A stretch of DNA of 20,711 nt from Eubacteriales bacterium (lineage in GTDB: Bacteria; Bacillota; Clostridia; Oscillospirales; CAG-382): positions 1 to 20,711 of the forward strand of contig JAQVQF010000010.1 of the NCBI GenBank assembly GCA_028701715.1. Reading direction: 5' to 3'. The position numbers were made by a program, and so were the translations under genes. Position 1 is the first letter of the stretch, and the number at the start of each line of letters is the position of its first letter. Shown here piece after piece: positions 1 through 6,880 of the stretch. The notes beneath the pieces are model-generated. The model did not search any database and was not told the origin of the DNA. It saw only the letters and a program-made list of their open reading frames with translations.

Positions 1-24
1 CCAACATTTATTATAGAGCCCTTA

Positions 25-52
25 AAAACCGCCGGTTAAAACCGGCGGTTTT
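25..52. terminator. bidirectional intrinsic terminator after hpt
   Basis: A near-perfect inverted repeat, AAAACCGCCGGTT at 25-37 and AACCGGCGGTTTT at 40-52, forms a GC-rich stem with a tiny loop and A/T tails on both sides. Read on the minus strand it ends in a run of five T and lies about 40 bp past the hpt stop, so it should end the hpt transcript. It could also stop a plus-strand transcript entering from the left. Confidence 0.85.
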
Positions 53-63
53 AATATTATAAA

Positions 64-91
64 TAAACGGTAAACGGTAAACGGTAAACAG
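64..91. repeat. tandem heptamer array TAAACGG x4 at hpt 3' end
   Basis: Three exact TAAACGG units (64-84) are followed by TAAACAG (85-91). On the minus strand the array begins 2 nt past the hpt stop codon and lies between that stop and the terminator, so it would be transcribed as the hpt 3' untranslated region. Similar short-unit arrays occur at 4243, 12028 and 16897. No function is known to me. Confidence 0.85.
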
Positions 92-93
92 TA

Positions 94-645
94 TTATTTA
101 TCCTCGTATGCGGAAGGCTTTAAAACGCCAATATAAGGCAGGTTCCTGTAGCTTTCGGAAAAATCAAGCCCATAACCGACAACAAAATCATTGGGTATGG
201 TGATGCCGACATAATCCGCTTTTATATCCGCCATGCGGCGTTCGGGCTTGTCCAGCAGCGTACAGATTTTTAAGCTTTTAGCTCCGCGTGAAAGCAGCAG
301 ATTTTTCAAATGGTACAATGTATTGCCCGAATCGATAATATCCTCCACAATAAGGACATCATAATCGCACACGGGCTGCCTTAAGTCAAGCTCGATATTG
401 ATTTTTCCGGATGAAGCGGAGGATTCGCCGTATGAGGAAACGCGCATAAAATCTATATGACAGTTCAGATCAATATGCCGCATAAGGTCGGACATAAACA
501 CCACACAGCCTTTGAGTATGCCCACAAGCAGCGGATTTTTATCTTTATATTCACGGGTAAGCAGAGCGCCGAGTTCTTTTACGCTTCTTTTTATTTCGTT
601 TTCGCTTACCAAAATCTTTTCTATATTACTTTCTATATCGGACAT
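94..645 (-). CDS. hpt: hypoxanthine phosphoribosyltransferase
   Basis: A 183-residue purine-salvage enzyme of the cytoplasm that transfers ribose-5-phosphate from PRPP to hypoxanthine or guanine, giving IMP or GMP. The sequence shows the family landmarks in order: GILKG near residues 42-46, the PRPP-binding loop LIVEDIIDSGNTL near 98-110, LDKPERR near 131-137, and the base-binding C-terminal part PNDFVVGYGLDF near 151-162. The length is normal for bacterial HPRT (about 180). The ATG at 645 is preceded by a G-rich sequence (CGGGGG, 5 nt before the ATG) that is a modest ribosome binding site. The gene stands alone, diverges from the decarboxylase operon and ends at a clear terminator. The tilS-hpt-ftsH context common in Firmicutes is not visible here. 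Guanine-preferring versus hypoxanthine-preferring activity cannot be decided from this reading. Confidence 0.95.
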   Translation of the reverse strand: MSDIESNIEKILVSENEIKRSVKELGALLTREYKDKNPLLVGILKGCVVFMSDLMRHIDLNCHIDFMRVSSYGESSASSGKINIELDLRQPVCDYDVLIVEDIIDSGNTLYHLKNLLLSRGAKSLKICTLLDKPERRMADIKADYVGITIPNDFVVGYGLDFSESYRNLPYIGVLKPSAYEDK

Positions 646-671
646 ATTGACCCCCGGATTTGTTTTAGTAC

Positions 672-700
672 ATTTTACTACAATATTTAGTGTTTGTCAA
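672..700 (-). promoter_or_regulatory. sigma-70-type promoter for hpt
   Basis: On the minus strand TTGACA (700-695) is followed after exactly 17 bp by TAAAAT (677-672), five of six consensus positions. Transcription would begin near 665, about 20 nt before the hpt ATG. Confidence 0.75.
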
Positions 701-748
701 CATTATGCTGTAGAATTTGGAGATTTTTATCAAACAGGCGAAAAAACA

Positions 749-777
749 TTGATTTTTTAGTCAAAATAGTGTAAAAT
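749..777 (+). promoter_or_regulatory. candidate promoter for the oad operon
   Basis: TTGATT (749-754), a 17-bp spacer and TAAAAT (772-777) make a plausible sigma-A promoter. It would start a transcript near 784, about 50 nt before the first gene. It is divergent from the hpt promoter, and the two share a 188-bp intergenic space. Confidence 0.55.
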
Positions 778-833
778 GACAGCGTTATTAAAATGGGTAA
801 GAACGGGATGTTTTTATTCGGAAAGGATGAATA

Positions 834-1202
834 ATGTTTCTACAAACGCTATTGGACTCCGTCGATACGTTTCCGGGGTCAGGGTATGAAAAACTTGCGG
901 AGAACGCAACATTGCTTGACCGTCTCTTATACGGCTTGAAAATTTGCGCCATAGGGATGACGGTTGTGTTCCTCGTATTGTTTATTCTCTTCATTGTTTT
1001 ATATTGTTTCAAGCTCTATTATAATGCCGGTCAGAAGAAAATTTCATCGGCAAAGGATATTCCGGTCGACAATGTGCCCGTTTCTTCGGCGGCGCCGGAC
1101 GATGAAGAAACCGTTGCGATACTGGCAACCGCGGCAATATCGGCATCAAGAAACGATAAGGAAGCCGCCTTTAAGGTTATTTCCATTAAGAAAATTAAAT
1201 AA
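834..1202 (+). CDS. oadG: oxaloacetate decarboxylase gamma-like subunit (OadG family)
   Basis: A 122-residue protein with one strong transmembrane segment (about residues 40-62, following IGMTVVFLVLFILF) and a hydrophilic C-terminal tail with an Ala/Asp/Glu-rich stretch. That architecture is typical of the gamma subunit of Na+-translocating decarboxylases, which tethers the cytoplasmic carboxyltransferase to the membrane beta subunit. OadG sequences are poorly conserved, so the call rests mainly on topology, size and the three unmistakable partners that follow. The ATG at 834 has an AAAGGATG ribosome binding site just upstream. The TAA stop at 1200 forms part of the AAGGAG ribosome binding site of the next gene, suggesting coupled translation. 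Some OadG C-termini carry zinc-binding His residues. None is obvious here. Confidence 0.8.
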   Translation: MFLQTLLDSVDTFPGSGYEKLAENATLLDRLLYGLKICAIGMTVVFLVLFILFIVLYCFKLYYNAGQKKISSAKDIPVDNVPVSSAAPDDEETVAILATAAISASRNDKEAAFKVISIKKIK

Positions 1203-1214
1203 GGAGTTATAAAA

Positions 1215-1607
1215 ATGAAAAAATATATCATAACCGTTAACGGTACTAAATATGAAGTGGCGGTAGAGGAAGCCGATCCCAACGCGACCTATGTTCCCGC
1301 CGAAACAAAAAAGGAAGAACCCAAGTCGGCACCTGCGGTCAAAGCCGAACCCGCGGCGGCTCCTGTTCAGAAATCCGCTCCCGCGGCATCCGCCGACGGT
1401 GCAAAGGTTAACGCTCCGCTTCCCGGAAACATTTTAAAGGTTAATTTTTCCGTGGGCGACACCTGTAAAAAAGGCGATGTCCTCTGTATTCTTGAAGCGA
1501 TGAAAATGGAAAACGAAGTAATAGCTCCCTGCGACGGCAAGATTGCTTCCGCGGTGAGTAAGGGCGCTACGGTCAACACAGGCGATCAGCTTTTCGTTAT
1601 AGCTTAA
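1215..1607 (+). CDS. biotin carboxyl carrier subunit of Na+-pumping decarboxylase
   Basis: A 130-residue biotin carrier. Residues 1-20 form a short beta-rich start (MKKYIITVNGTKYEV), residues about 25-62 are a flexible Ala/Pro/Lys linker, and residues 64-130 are a biotinyl domain. The canonical EAMKMEN motif places the biotin-accepting lysine at K97. The carrier would shuttle CO2 from the alpha subunit's carboxyltransferase site to the membrane beta subunit. In Klebsiella-type OadA this domain is fused to the C-terminus of alpha. Here it is a separate polypeptide, as in GcdC/MmdC-type systems, and the alpha subunit downstream lacks it. AAGGAG with 9-nt spacing supports the ATG at 1215. The linker length and composition match free-standing carriers. 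Confidence 0.93.
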   Translation: MKKYIITVNGTKYEVAVEEADPNATYVPAETKKEEPKSAPAVKAEPAAAPVQKSAPAASADGAKVNAPLPGNILKVNFSVGDTCKKGDVLCILEAMKMENEVIAPCDGKIASAVSKGATVNTGDQLFVIA

Positions 1608-1647
1608 ACGGCGTACCTTCTATTATTATTGAAAAGGTGGTTTAGCT

Positions 1648-2817
1648 TTGGATTTTATAAAAGAAATAGGCAGTATTTTCAGCTCTTCCGGCTTCGGCGA
1701 CGTGACTCATAAAGAGCTTATAATGTATGTTATTGTTGCCGTGCTGTTTTATCTGGCTATTGTCAAGAAGTTTGAGCCTCTGCTCCTTCTGCCGATAGCT
1801 TTCGGTATGCTCCTCGCCAATCTTCCTCTCGGCGAAGTATATCATTCGGACATATTTTTAAACAAAGAGGGAATTGATTGGAAAGCTCTGGCGCATGACG
1901 GCGGATTGCTCGATTATCTGTATTTGGGCGTCAAGCTCGGTATTTATCCTCCGCTCATTTTCATGGGCGTGGGCGCCATGACCGATTTTTCTCCGCTGAT
2001 AGCCAACCCCAAGTCAATTCTGCTCGGCGCTGCCGCGCAGTTCGGCGTATTTGTCGCCTTTATAGGTGCTCTGCTCATCGGCTTCACGGTTGCGGAAGCG
2101 GCTTCCATAGGTATCCTCGGCGGCGCGTACGGACCTACGGCGATATACGTAACAAAAACACTTGCTCCGCGGCTTCTTCCTGCGATAGCGATAGCTGCAT
2201 ATTCGTATATGGCGCTCGTTCCGTTTGTTCAGCCTCCCATTATGAAGGCCTTCACAAGCAAAAAGAACAGAGCGATCGTCATGGACCAGCTCCGTCCCGT
2301 ATCTAAGGGCGAACAGGTTGTGTTCCCGATAGTTGTAACGCTTATCACCTGTCTTATTCTTCCCGCGGCTACCCCTCTTGTGGGTATGCTTATGCTGGGC
2401 AACCTTTTTAAGGTCAGCGGCGTTACCGAACGTCTTTCCAAAACCGCGGGAAATGAGCTTATAAACATACTCACGATTTTACTCGGCGTTTCCGTCGGCG
2501 CCACCTGCAACGCCGAAAACTTTTTAAAAGCCGAGACGCTTTATATAATAGGTCTCGGACTCTGCGCTTTCGCTTTTGCGACCTTCGGCGGTATTATTTT
2601 CGGCAATTTTATGTGCTGGATAACCAAGGGTAAAATTAATCCTCTTATCGGCTCGGCCGGTGTTTCCGCCGTTCCTATGGCGGCTCGCGTGGTGCAGGTT
2701 GTCGGACAAAAGGAAAATCCTTCCAACTTTTTACTTATGCACGCAATGGGCCCGAATGTTGCCGGCGTTATCGGTTCGGCCGTCGCCGCCGGCGTATTCC
2801 TGTCGCTGTTCCAGTGA
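1648..2817 (+). CDS. oadB: Na+-translocating decarboxylase beta subunit (OadB/GcdB/MmdB family)
   Basis: A 389-residue polytopic inner-membrane protein with about nine to eleven hydrophobic segments. It decarboxylates carboxybiotin and couples this to Na+ export. The family-typical segment GVGAMTDFSPLIANPKS (about residues 108-124), the glycine-rich stretch ILGGAYGPTAIYVTK and the C-terminal NFLLMHAMGPNVAGVIGSA are all present. The protein is very well conserved among oxaloacetate, glutaconyl-CoA and methylmalonyl-CoA pumps, so it does not reveal the substrate. The start is TTG at 1648 with AAAGGTGG 7 nt upstream (1633-1640). No better ATG lies nearby, and the N-terminus MDFIKEIG fits the family. 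It sits 40 bp after the biotin carrier and 33 bp before alpha. Confidence 0.96.
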   Translation: MDFIKEIGSIFSSSGFGDVTHKELIMYVIVAVLFYLAIVKKFEPLLLLPIAFGMLLANLPLGEVYHSDIFLNKEGIDWKALAHDGGLLDYLYLGVKLGIYPPLIFMGVGAMTDFSPLIANPKSILLGAAAQFGVFVAFIGALLIGFTVAEAASIGILGGAYGPTAIYVTKTLAPRLLPAIAIAAYSYMALVPFVQPPIMKAFTSKKNRAIVMDQLRPVSKGEQVVFPIVVTLITCLILPAATPLVGMLMLGNLFKVSGVTERLSKTAGNELINILTILLGVSVGATCNAENFLKAETLYIIGLGLCAFAFATFGGIIFGNFMCWITKGKINPLIGSAGVSAVPMAARVVQVVGQKENPSNFLLMHAMGPNVAGVIGSAVAAGVFLSLFQ

Positions 2818-2850
2818 TGAGCGATTGTTTATTAAAAGGAGAATAATCTA

Positions 2851-4245
2851 ATGGCAAAAGTTAAAATAACCGAAACCGTTCTGCGCGATTCCCATCAGTC
2901 GCTTATCGCGACAAGGATGACCACGGAGGAAATGCTTCCGATACTCCAAGCAATTGATGAAGTCGGTTATCATTCCCTTGAAGCATGGGGCGGAGCGACC
3001 TTCGATTCCTGCCTTCGTTTCCTTAACGAGGACCCCTGGGAAAGACTCCGCACTATAAGAAATAATGTAAAGAACACCAAGCTGCAAATGCTTTTCAGAG
3101 GACAGAACATCCTCGGATACCGTCATTACGCGGACGACGTTGTGGAATATTTCGTACAAAAATCCATCGCAAACGGTATCGATATTATTAGAATTTTTGA
3201 CGCTCTCAATGACCTCAGAAACCTTAAAACCGCCATCAACGCCACAAAAAAGGAAGGCGGACACGTTCAGGCGGCAATGTCCTATACAACGGGACCCGTT
3301 TTCGGCAACGAATATTTCGCCAATTATGCGAAAGAGCTTGAGGATATGGGCGCGGATTCCATCTGCATTAAGGATATGGCGGGGCTTCTCAAGCCCTATG
3401 ACGCGTATGACCTTGTAAAAGCAATTAAATCCAAGGTTAAGCTTCCCGTACAGCTTCATACCCATTATACCGCGGGGCTTGCCTCCATGACCGTTCTCAA
3501 GGCCATAGAAGCCGGCGTGGATATAATCGATACCGCTATTTCCCCCATGGCGCTCGGTACCTCACAGCCCCCCACGGAACCCATCGTCGCCACACTTCAG
3601 GGAACGCCCTTTGACACCGGACTTGACCTCAACAAGCTCGACGTTGTGTCAAAATATTTCGACACGCTGAGAGAAAAATATTTAAAGTCCGGACTTCTCG
3701 ACCCCAAGGTTATGGACGTCAACATCAACGCGCTGCTTTATCAGGTTCCCGGCGGAATGCTTTCCAATCTTGTTTCCCAGCTTAAGCAGGCGGGCAAGAT
3801 CGACAAGCTCCAGGCGGTGCTTGAGGAAGTTCCCCGCGTGAGAGAGGAAGTCGGTTATCCTCCGCTCGTAACACCCACCTCACAGATAGTCGGAACACAG
3901 GCCGTATTTAACGTCCTTACCGGCGAAAGATACAAATCCGTGACCAAGGAATTCAAAGCCATGGTTAAAGGCGAATACGGTAAAACTCCTGCGCCTATTT
4001 CCAAGGAAATAACCAAAAAAATTATCGGCGACGAGCCTGTTATAAGCCACCGTCCGGCGGACGATATCAAGCCCGAGCTGGATACCCTCCGCAAGGCCGC
4101 CGCTAAGTATATCGAACAGGACGAGGACGTGCTTACCTTCGCGCTCTTTGAGCAGGTTGCCACCAAATTCTTTGAAAACCGCTCCATAAGAAATATCTCC
4201 AAGGACGAAGCTAAATACTACGTCAACATCCGCGAAATCAACTAA
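2851..4245 (+). CDS. oadA: oxaloacetate decarboxylase alpha subunit (carboxyltransferase, no biotin domain)
   Basis: A 464-residue cytoplasmic carboxyltransferase. The N-terminal TIM barrel (about 1-270) has the pyruvate carboxylase/OadA signature ETVLRDSHQS with metal ligand D13, the reactive lysine region CIKDMAGLL (K174) and the metal-binding QLHTHYTAG (H203, H205). The PYC/OADA conserved domain follows to about 440, including VPGGMLSNL. This barrel type acts on oxaloacetate/pyruvate, unlike the crotonase-like alpha subunits of methylmalonyl- or glutaconyl-CoA pumps, so the complex is most likely an oxaloacetate decarboxylase Na+ pump. The usual C-terminal biotin domain is absent and is supplied by the gene at 1215. 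Without a biotin carboxylase gene nearby a role in pyruvate carboxylase is less likely, though such subunits are often annotated PycB. Start: ATG after AAAGGAG. Confidence 0.93.
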   Translation: MAKVKITETVLRDSHQSLIATRMTTEEMLPILQAIDEVGYHSLEAWGGATFDSCLRFLNEDPWERLRTIRNNVKNTKLQMLFRGQNILGYRHYADDVVEYFVQKSIANGIDIIRIFDALNDLRNLKTAINATKKEGGHVQAAMSYTTGPVFGNEYFANYAKELEDMGADSICIKDMAGLLKPYDAYDLVKAIKSKVKLPVQLHTHYTAGLASMTVLKAIEAGVDIIDTAISPMALGTSQPPTEPIVATLQGTPFDTGLDLNKLDVVSKYFDTLREKYLKSGLLDPKVMDVNINALLYQVPGGMLSNLVSQLKQAGKIDKLQAVLEEVPRVREEVGYPPLVTPTSQIVGTQAVFNVLTGERYKSVTKEFKAMVKGEYGKTPAPISKEITKKIIGDEPVISHRPADDIKPELDTLRKAAAKYIEQDEDVLTFALFEQVATKFFENRSIRNISKDEAKYYVNIREIN

Positions 4246-4276
4246 ACGCAAACGTTAAACGTTTAACGCTTAACAA
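4243..4276 (+). repeat. degenerate heptamer array starting at the oadA stop codon
   Basis: Beginning with the TAA stop itself, the sequence reads TAAACGC, AAACGT (6 nt), TAAACGT, TTAACGC, TTAACAA. It contains a perfect 14-bp palindrome, GTTAAACGTTTAAC (4254-4267), too AT-rich and without a T-run to be a convincing terminator. It resembles the arrays at 64 and 16897. It lies directly upstream of the TPP riboswitch, whose promoter may overlap it. Confidence 0.6.
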
Positions 4277-4369
4277 TACAATTTAATACGGGGTGCTTTA
4301 ACAAGCTGAGATCATACCCGATGAACCTGTACGGATAATGCCGGCGTAGGGACAATAATGCATTGTATC
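4276..4369 (+). promoter_or_regulatory. TPP riboswitch (THI element)
   Basis: The core matches the thiamine pyrophosphate aptamer: CGGGGTGC (4289-4296), CTGAGA (4306-4311), the ACCC-GAACCTG segment (4317-4329) and GGATAATGCCGGCGTAGGGA (4333-4352). An outer helix can form between ATACAAT (4276-4282) and ATTGTAT (4363-4369). It lies upstream of thiT and is followed directly by an intrinsic terminator, so TPP binding is expected to reduce transcription of the thiamine transporter. CGGCGT in the core (4342-4347) is complementary to the 5' arm of the terminator (ACGCCG, 4377-4382), a plausible antiterminator pairing. The promoter is not clear. TACAAT at 4277 is a possible -10. Confidence 0.95.
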
Positions 4370-4376
4370 ATATTCG

Positions 4377-4412
4377 ACGCCGCTTATCATAATATAAGCG
4401 GCGTTTTATTTT
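4377..4412 (+). terminator. riboswitch-controlled intrinsic terminator
   Basis: ACGCCGCTTAT (4377-4387) and ATAAGCGGCGT (4394-4404) form an 11-bp stem with a 6-nt loop, followed by TTTTATTTTTAT. It sits between the TPP aptamer and thiT, where a transcriptional-attenuation switch is expected. Confidence 0.92.
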
Positions 4413-4449
4413 TATATCGCTAATATTCAAATATAAGGAGATTTATAAC

Positions 4450-5055
4450 ATGAAAAACAGGAAATTGTTCGTTTTAACGGAATGCTCTCTTATGGTCGCT
4501 CTGGCGACGGTGCTCTCGTTCTGCAAGGTGTACGAAGCGCCGCTCGGCGGAGCCGTGACGCTGCTTTCCATGCTGCCGATTATTTTCATATCGTTCAAGC
4601 ACGGTATTGCATGGGGGCTCGGTTCGGGCTTTGTTTACAGCATAACGCAGCTTATATTCGGCATGAGCGTGCTTGCGTATGTACCGACCGCCTTGGGTGT
4701 TATCGGCAGCGTGCTGTTCGATTATATCATACCGTTTACGCTGCTCGGCATCGCCGGTATAACCATGCTGTCAGTACCCGAAAAAAAATCAAGCGTATTT
4801 GCCGCGGTTGTCGGAGGAACTCTGCTGGCAATAACCCTGCGTTTTACCTGTCATCTTTTCTCCGGAGCGGTGATATGGTACGAAATCACAAAGCAGGGCG
4901 AATGGAATGATTACGTTTTTAAGTACGGCATGTGGACATATTCGTTTATTTACAATATATCCTATCTCGGACCCGACGGAGCGCTTGCTCTTATCGCGTC
5001 ACCCGTAATAATCAGGCTTATGAACATACCGTTTTTCGGAAAAAAATCGTATTAA
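4450..5055 (+). CDS. thiT: thiamine ECF transporter S-component ThiT
   Basis: A 201-residue membrane protein with six predicted helices, the substrate-binding (S) component that captures thiamine and works with a shared ECF energizing module (EcfA/A'/T) encoded elsewhere. ThiT-family features include YEAPLGGAVTLLSMLPI near residues 28-44, CHLFSGAVIWYE near 134-145 (H135 and W143 fall where ThiT binds the thiazolium/pyrimidine), and Y170-region YNISYLGPDGALA near 168-180. The acidic D91 probably takes the place of the Glu used in other ThiT proteins. The TPP riboswitch and terminator directly upstream independently support a thiamine role. The ATG at 4450 follows AAGGAG with 8-9 nt spacing. 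It is monocistronic in appearance, and the next gene has its own promoter. Confidence 0.93.
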   Translation: MKNRKLFVLTECSLMVALATVLSFCKVYEAPLGGAVTLLSMLPIIFISFKHGIAWGLGSGFVYSITQLIFGMSVLAYVPTALGVIGSVLFDYIIPFTLLGIAGITMLSVPEKKSSVFAAVVGGTLLAITLRFTCHLFSGAVIWYEITKQGEWNDYVFKYGMWTYSFIYNISYLGPDGALALIASPVIIRLMNIPFFGKKSY

Positions 5056-5092
5056 CAAGAAGGTCTTTTAAGGGTAAATGTCGGTCTGATAC

Positions 5093-5121
5093 TTGACAAT
5101 CCTTTTATTTCATGGTAGTAT
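5093..5121 (+). promoter_or_regulatory. promoter for the 5145-6418 gene pair
   Basis: TTGACA (5093-5098), a 17-bp spacer and TAGTAT (5116-5121) predict a transcript start near 5128. An in-frame ATG at 5112 lies inside this promoter, so the promoter argues for the downstream ATG at 5145. Confidence 0.65.
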
Positions 5122-5144
5122 TCCATAAAGGAAGGAGCAGTGCC

Positions 5145-5813
5145 ATGAATAATGTGATATTACCGGAAAAAAACGCCGACGACCTTGTAATCGGCTCGGC
5201 AAAAACCGAATTCAACGCTTTATTTAAAACAGAAGAGACCGATTATAAAATAATCCTGCTCGAAAAGCATCTTATGGAATCGCGCGACGAGTATAACAAG
5301 CTCAAGGAAGAAGAGCTGGCGCTCAGGGCGAAGCAGACAGAGCTTGTTGAAAAAATGGAAGAAAGCTTTGAAAAAACAAAAAAGGTTGACGAAATTCTGG
5401 CTCAGAGCATTTCTGAAAAAATAGACGTCATCAAAACGGAAATGTTCGACGAATGGAAGGAAACCGTTAAGGAATCCATAATCGCATCCGTGTCGGAATT
5501 AACCGAACAAAAGCTGAAGGAATATAACACGATATATGAGCAGCAGAACCTCGTTATAGAAAATCAGGCGAAAAAATTCAGGAATATAATAATTTCCACC
5601 CGTATAATGCGCTTTATGTGCTATACGATATGCTTTGTTGCCACGCTTGTGCTGCTGTTTATCCCCATCGCCACCTATCTTGTAAAGGATATTAAGGCGT
5701 TTCTTGAGGATCCTTCGGTATGGGGAGGAGTTGTTCTCTTCACCTCGGTCGTTTTACTCGCGCTCGCTCTGGCGCTTGCCATACTGCTCAGAAAAAGGGT
5801 ATCAAAAGAATAA
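5145..5813 (+). CDS. coiled-coil protein with two C-terminal membrane segments, function unknown
   Basis: I do not recognise this 222-residue protein. Residues about 30-148 are highly charged, rich in Glu, Lys and Leu, and read as one or two long helices with coiled-coil character. They are followed by two hydrophobic segments (about 155-178 and 192-215) separated by a short loop containing FLEDPSVW, and a basic tail RKRVSKE. The topology suggests a cytoplasmic helical domain anchored by a membrane hairpin, as in some scaffold, relaxase-like or MobA/L-relaxase-fragment proteins, but nothing enzymatic is visible. The ATG at 5145 is chosen because AAGGAAGGAG (5128-5137) sits 7 nt upstream and the other in-frame ATG (5112) lies in the promoter. 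The stop codon overlaps the start of the next gene (TAATG), so the two are coupled. Confidence 0.8.
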   Translation: MNNVILPEKNADDLVIGSAKTEFNALFKTEETDYKIILLEKHLMESRDEYNKLKEEELALRAKQTELVEKMEESFEKTKKVDEILAQSISEKIDVIKTEMFDEWKETVKESIIASVSELTEQKLKEYNTIYEQQNLVIENQAKKFRNIIISTRIMRFMCYTICFVATLVLLFIPIATYLVKDIKAFLEDPSVWGGVVLFTSVVLLALALALAILLRKRVSKE

Positions 5814-6418
5814 TGGCTTACAATATTTTAACCTATGATGTACCGCAATGGGAAGGCGTTCCGAAAGCATACATAAATTCATATGTCTGGGGCGGGGAAT
5901 ACATTCCCGTTTCCTACGGACAGATTATTCTGATCCGAGGCAAAGGCTTCGCCGTCAGGTTGACCTCGTTTGAAAACGAAACGAAAGCGGTTTATACGAA
6001 TTATAACGATCCCGTTTATAAGGACAGCTGTCTTGAATTTTTCGTTTCGTTCAATAACGCCACGCCGCTTTATATGAATTTTGAGACTAATTCCAACGGC
6101 GCATTTCTCGCCGCCGTACGGACGGAACGTAAAAGCAAAACGCCGATTGACCGTATAATCGACATTAATGAAATTAAAATCAAAGGCGTAAGGGAAGGGG
6201 ACGGGTGGTATGTAGAATACCTGCTTTCTTTCGCGGTTATAGAAAAGCTTTTCGGTGTCGGCGCCGACATTTTCCAACCGGGATATTGCTTCAAGGGGAA
6301 TTTTTATAAATGCGGTGACGAAACCGCTGTTCCTCATTACGGATCGTACTATCCGATCAACCTTCCGTCGCCGGATTTTCACTGCCCGGAATTTTTCGGC
6401 GGCTTTATAATCGTATAA
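5813..6418 (+). CDS. carbohydrate-binding family 9-like protein
   Basis: A 201-residue protein resembling the CBM9-like fold (carbohydrate-binding, related to the DOMON/cytochrome b561 ligand-binding beta sandwich). Recognisable parts are the strand pair with NDPVYKDSCLEFFVSF near residues 64-80, MNFETNSNGAFLAAVR near 86-101, a central GDGWYVEYLLSF segment, and the family-like ending with P-x-FHCPEFFGGF near residues 187-198. It has no signal peptide or membrane segment, so as written it is cytoplasmic, unusual for a protein that would bind extracellular sugars. The ATG overlaps the stop of the upstream membrane protein by one base, indicating translational coupling and perhaps joint function. 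No catalytic residues are evident. Sugar binding is inferred from the family only. Confidence 0.72.
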   Translation: MAYNILTYDVPQWEGVPKAYINSYVWGGEYIPVSYGQIILIRGKGFAVRLTSFENETKAVYTNYNDPVYKDSCLEFFVSFNNATPLYMNFETNSNGAFLAAVRTERKSKTPIDRIIDINEIKIKGVREGDGWYVEYLLSFAVIEKLFGVGADIFQPGYCFKGNFYKCGDETAVPHYGSYYPINLPSPDFHCPEFFGGFIIV

Positions 6419-6471
6419 TTTTTCATATAATTTTTTGTAAAATTTAAGACCGCTCTTTTTCCAAATAAGGC

Positions 6472-6500
6472 TTGACAAGCCGTAATAATTGTGTTATAAT
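6472..6500 (+). promoter_or_regulatory. consensus promoter for tRNA-Ser
   Basis: TTGACA (6472-6477), exactly 17 bp, then TATAAT (6495-6500): a perfect sigma-A consensus. Transcription should start near 6507, about 20 nt before the mature tRNA, fitting a strongly expressed stable RNA. Confidence 0.9.
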
Positions 6501-6526
6501 TCCCTTCGCTGTGAAAAAAGCGGCTT

Positions 6527-6618
6527 GGAAAGATGGCTGAGCTGGTCTAAGGCGCACGACTGGAAATCGTGTGACGGCTAATAACCGTCCCAGGGTTCGA
6601 ATCCCTGTCTTTCCGCCA
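6527..6618 (+). tRNA. tRNA-Ser (anticodon GGA)
   Basis: A class II tRNA of 92 nt including an encoded CCA. Acceptor arms GGAAAGA (6527-6533) and TCTTTCC (6608-6614) pair, with discriminator G6615 and CCA 6616-6618. The D-arm contains GGCTGAGCTGGTCTAAGGC, the anticodon loop CTGGAAA is closed by CACGA/TCGTG, a long variable arm (GACGG..CCGTC) follows, and the T-arm is CAGGGTTCGAATCCCTG. The GGA anticodon and long variable arm identify serine (UCC/UCU codons). Confidence 0.98.
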
Positions 6619-6623
6619 AAATT

Positions 6624-6662
6624 AAAAGAGCAGTCGTTACTATTAAACGGCTGCTCTTTTTT
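6624..6662 (+). terminator. intrinsic terminator after tRNA-Ser
   Basis: AAAAGAGCAGTCGTT (6624-6638) pairs with AACGGCTGCTCTTTT (6646-6660) around a 7-nt loop, and the T-run continues to 6662. It lies 6 nt after the tRNA CCA. The long A/T flanks may make it work in both directions. Confidence 0.92.
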
Positions 6663-6799
6663 ATGCAAGCCGAAACTCATGAGTCTGAATAACATAAATG
6701 AAAAACCAAATAATCCACCCAAACAATAAATCAAATATATCTCCGGTATGATAAGCGCAGTATTATGTACCGGGTATTTTTATTATATTCCATCTTATA

Positions 6800-6828
6800 T
6801 TGACAAAAAAGAAGACATAAAGTATAAT
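6800..6828 (+). promoter_or_regulatory. consensus promoter for the 6881 membrane protein
   Basis: TTGACA (6800-6805), 17 bp, TATAAT (6823-6828), again a perfect match. It predicts a start near 6835, about 45 nt before the ATG at 6881, and may drive the following amidase and radA as well. Confidence 0.85.
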
Positions 6829-6880
6829 ATTATCAATATTATTCAAGCGTAACGCTCGTATATGCAAAGGACGGTAAAAG

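Noticed and set aside
64..91. Tandem heptamers as a CRISPR or iteron origin
   Set aside because: Units are 7 bp without spacers, copies are few, and no cas, rep or dnaA gene or DnaA boxes are near.
2848..3465. 205-residue minus-strand ORF
   Set aside because: Fully antisense to oadA, whose plus-strand product has every expected motif. Nothing recognisable and no ribosome binding site.
5112..5147. Start of the coiled-coil protein at ATG 5112
   Set aside because: This ATG lies between the -35 and -10 of a good promoter, while ATG 5145 has AAGGAAGGAG at correct spacing.
5879..6478. 199-residue minus-strand ORF
   Set aside because: Antisense to the CBM9-like gene, which is favoured by coupling, promoter and family resemblance.
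6444..6734. 96-residue minus-strand ORF
   Set aside because: It runs antisense through the tRNA-Ser gene and its terminator. The GKTGIRTLGR-type stretch is the usual artefact of translating the complement of a tRNA-Ser.
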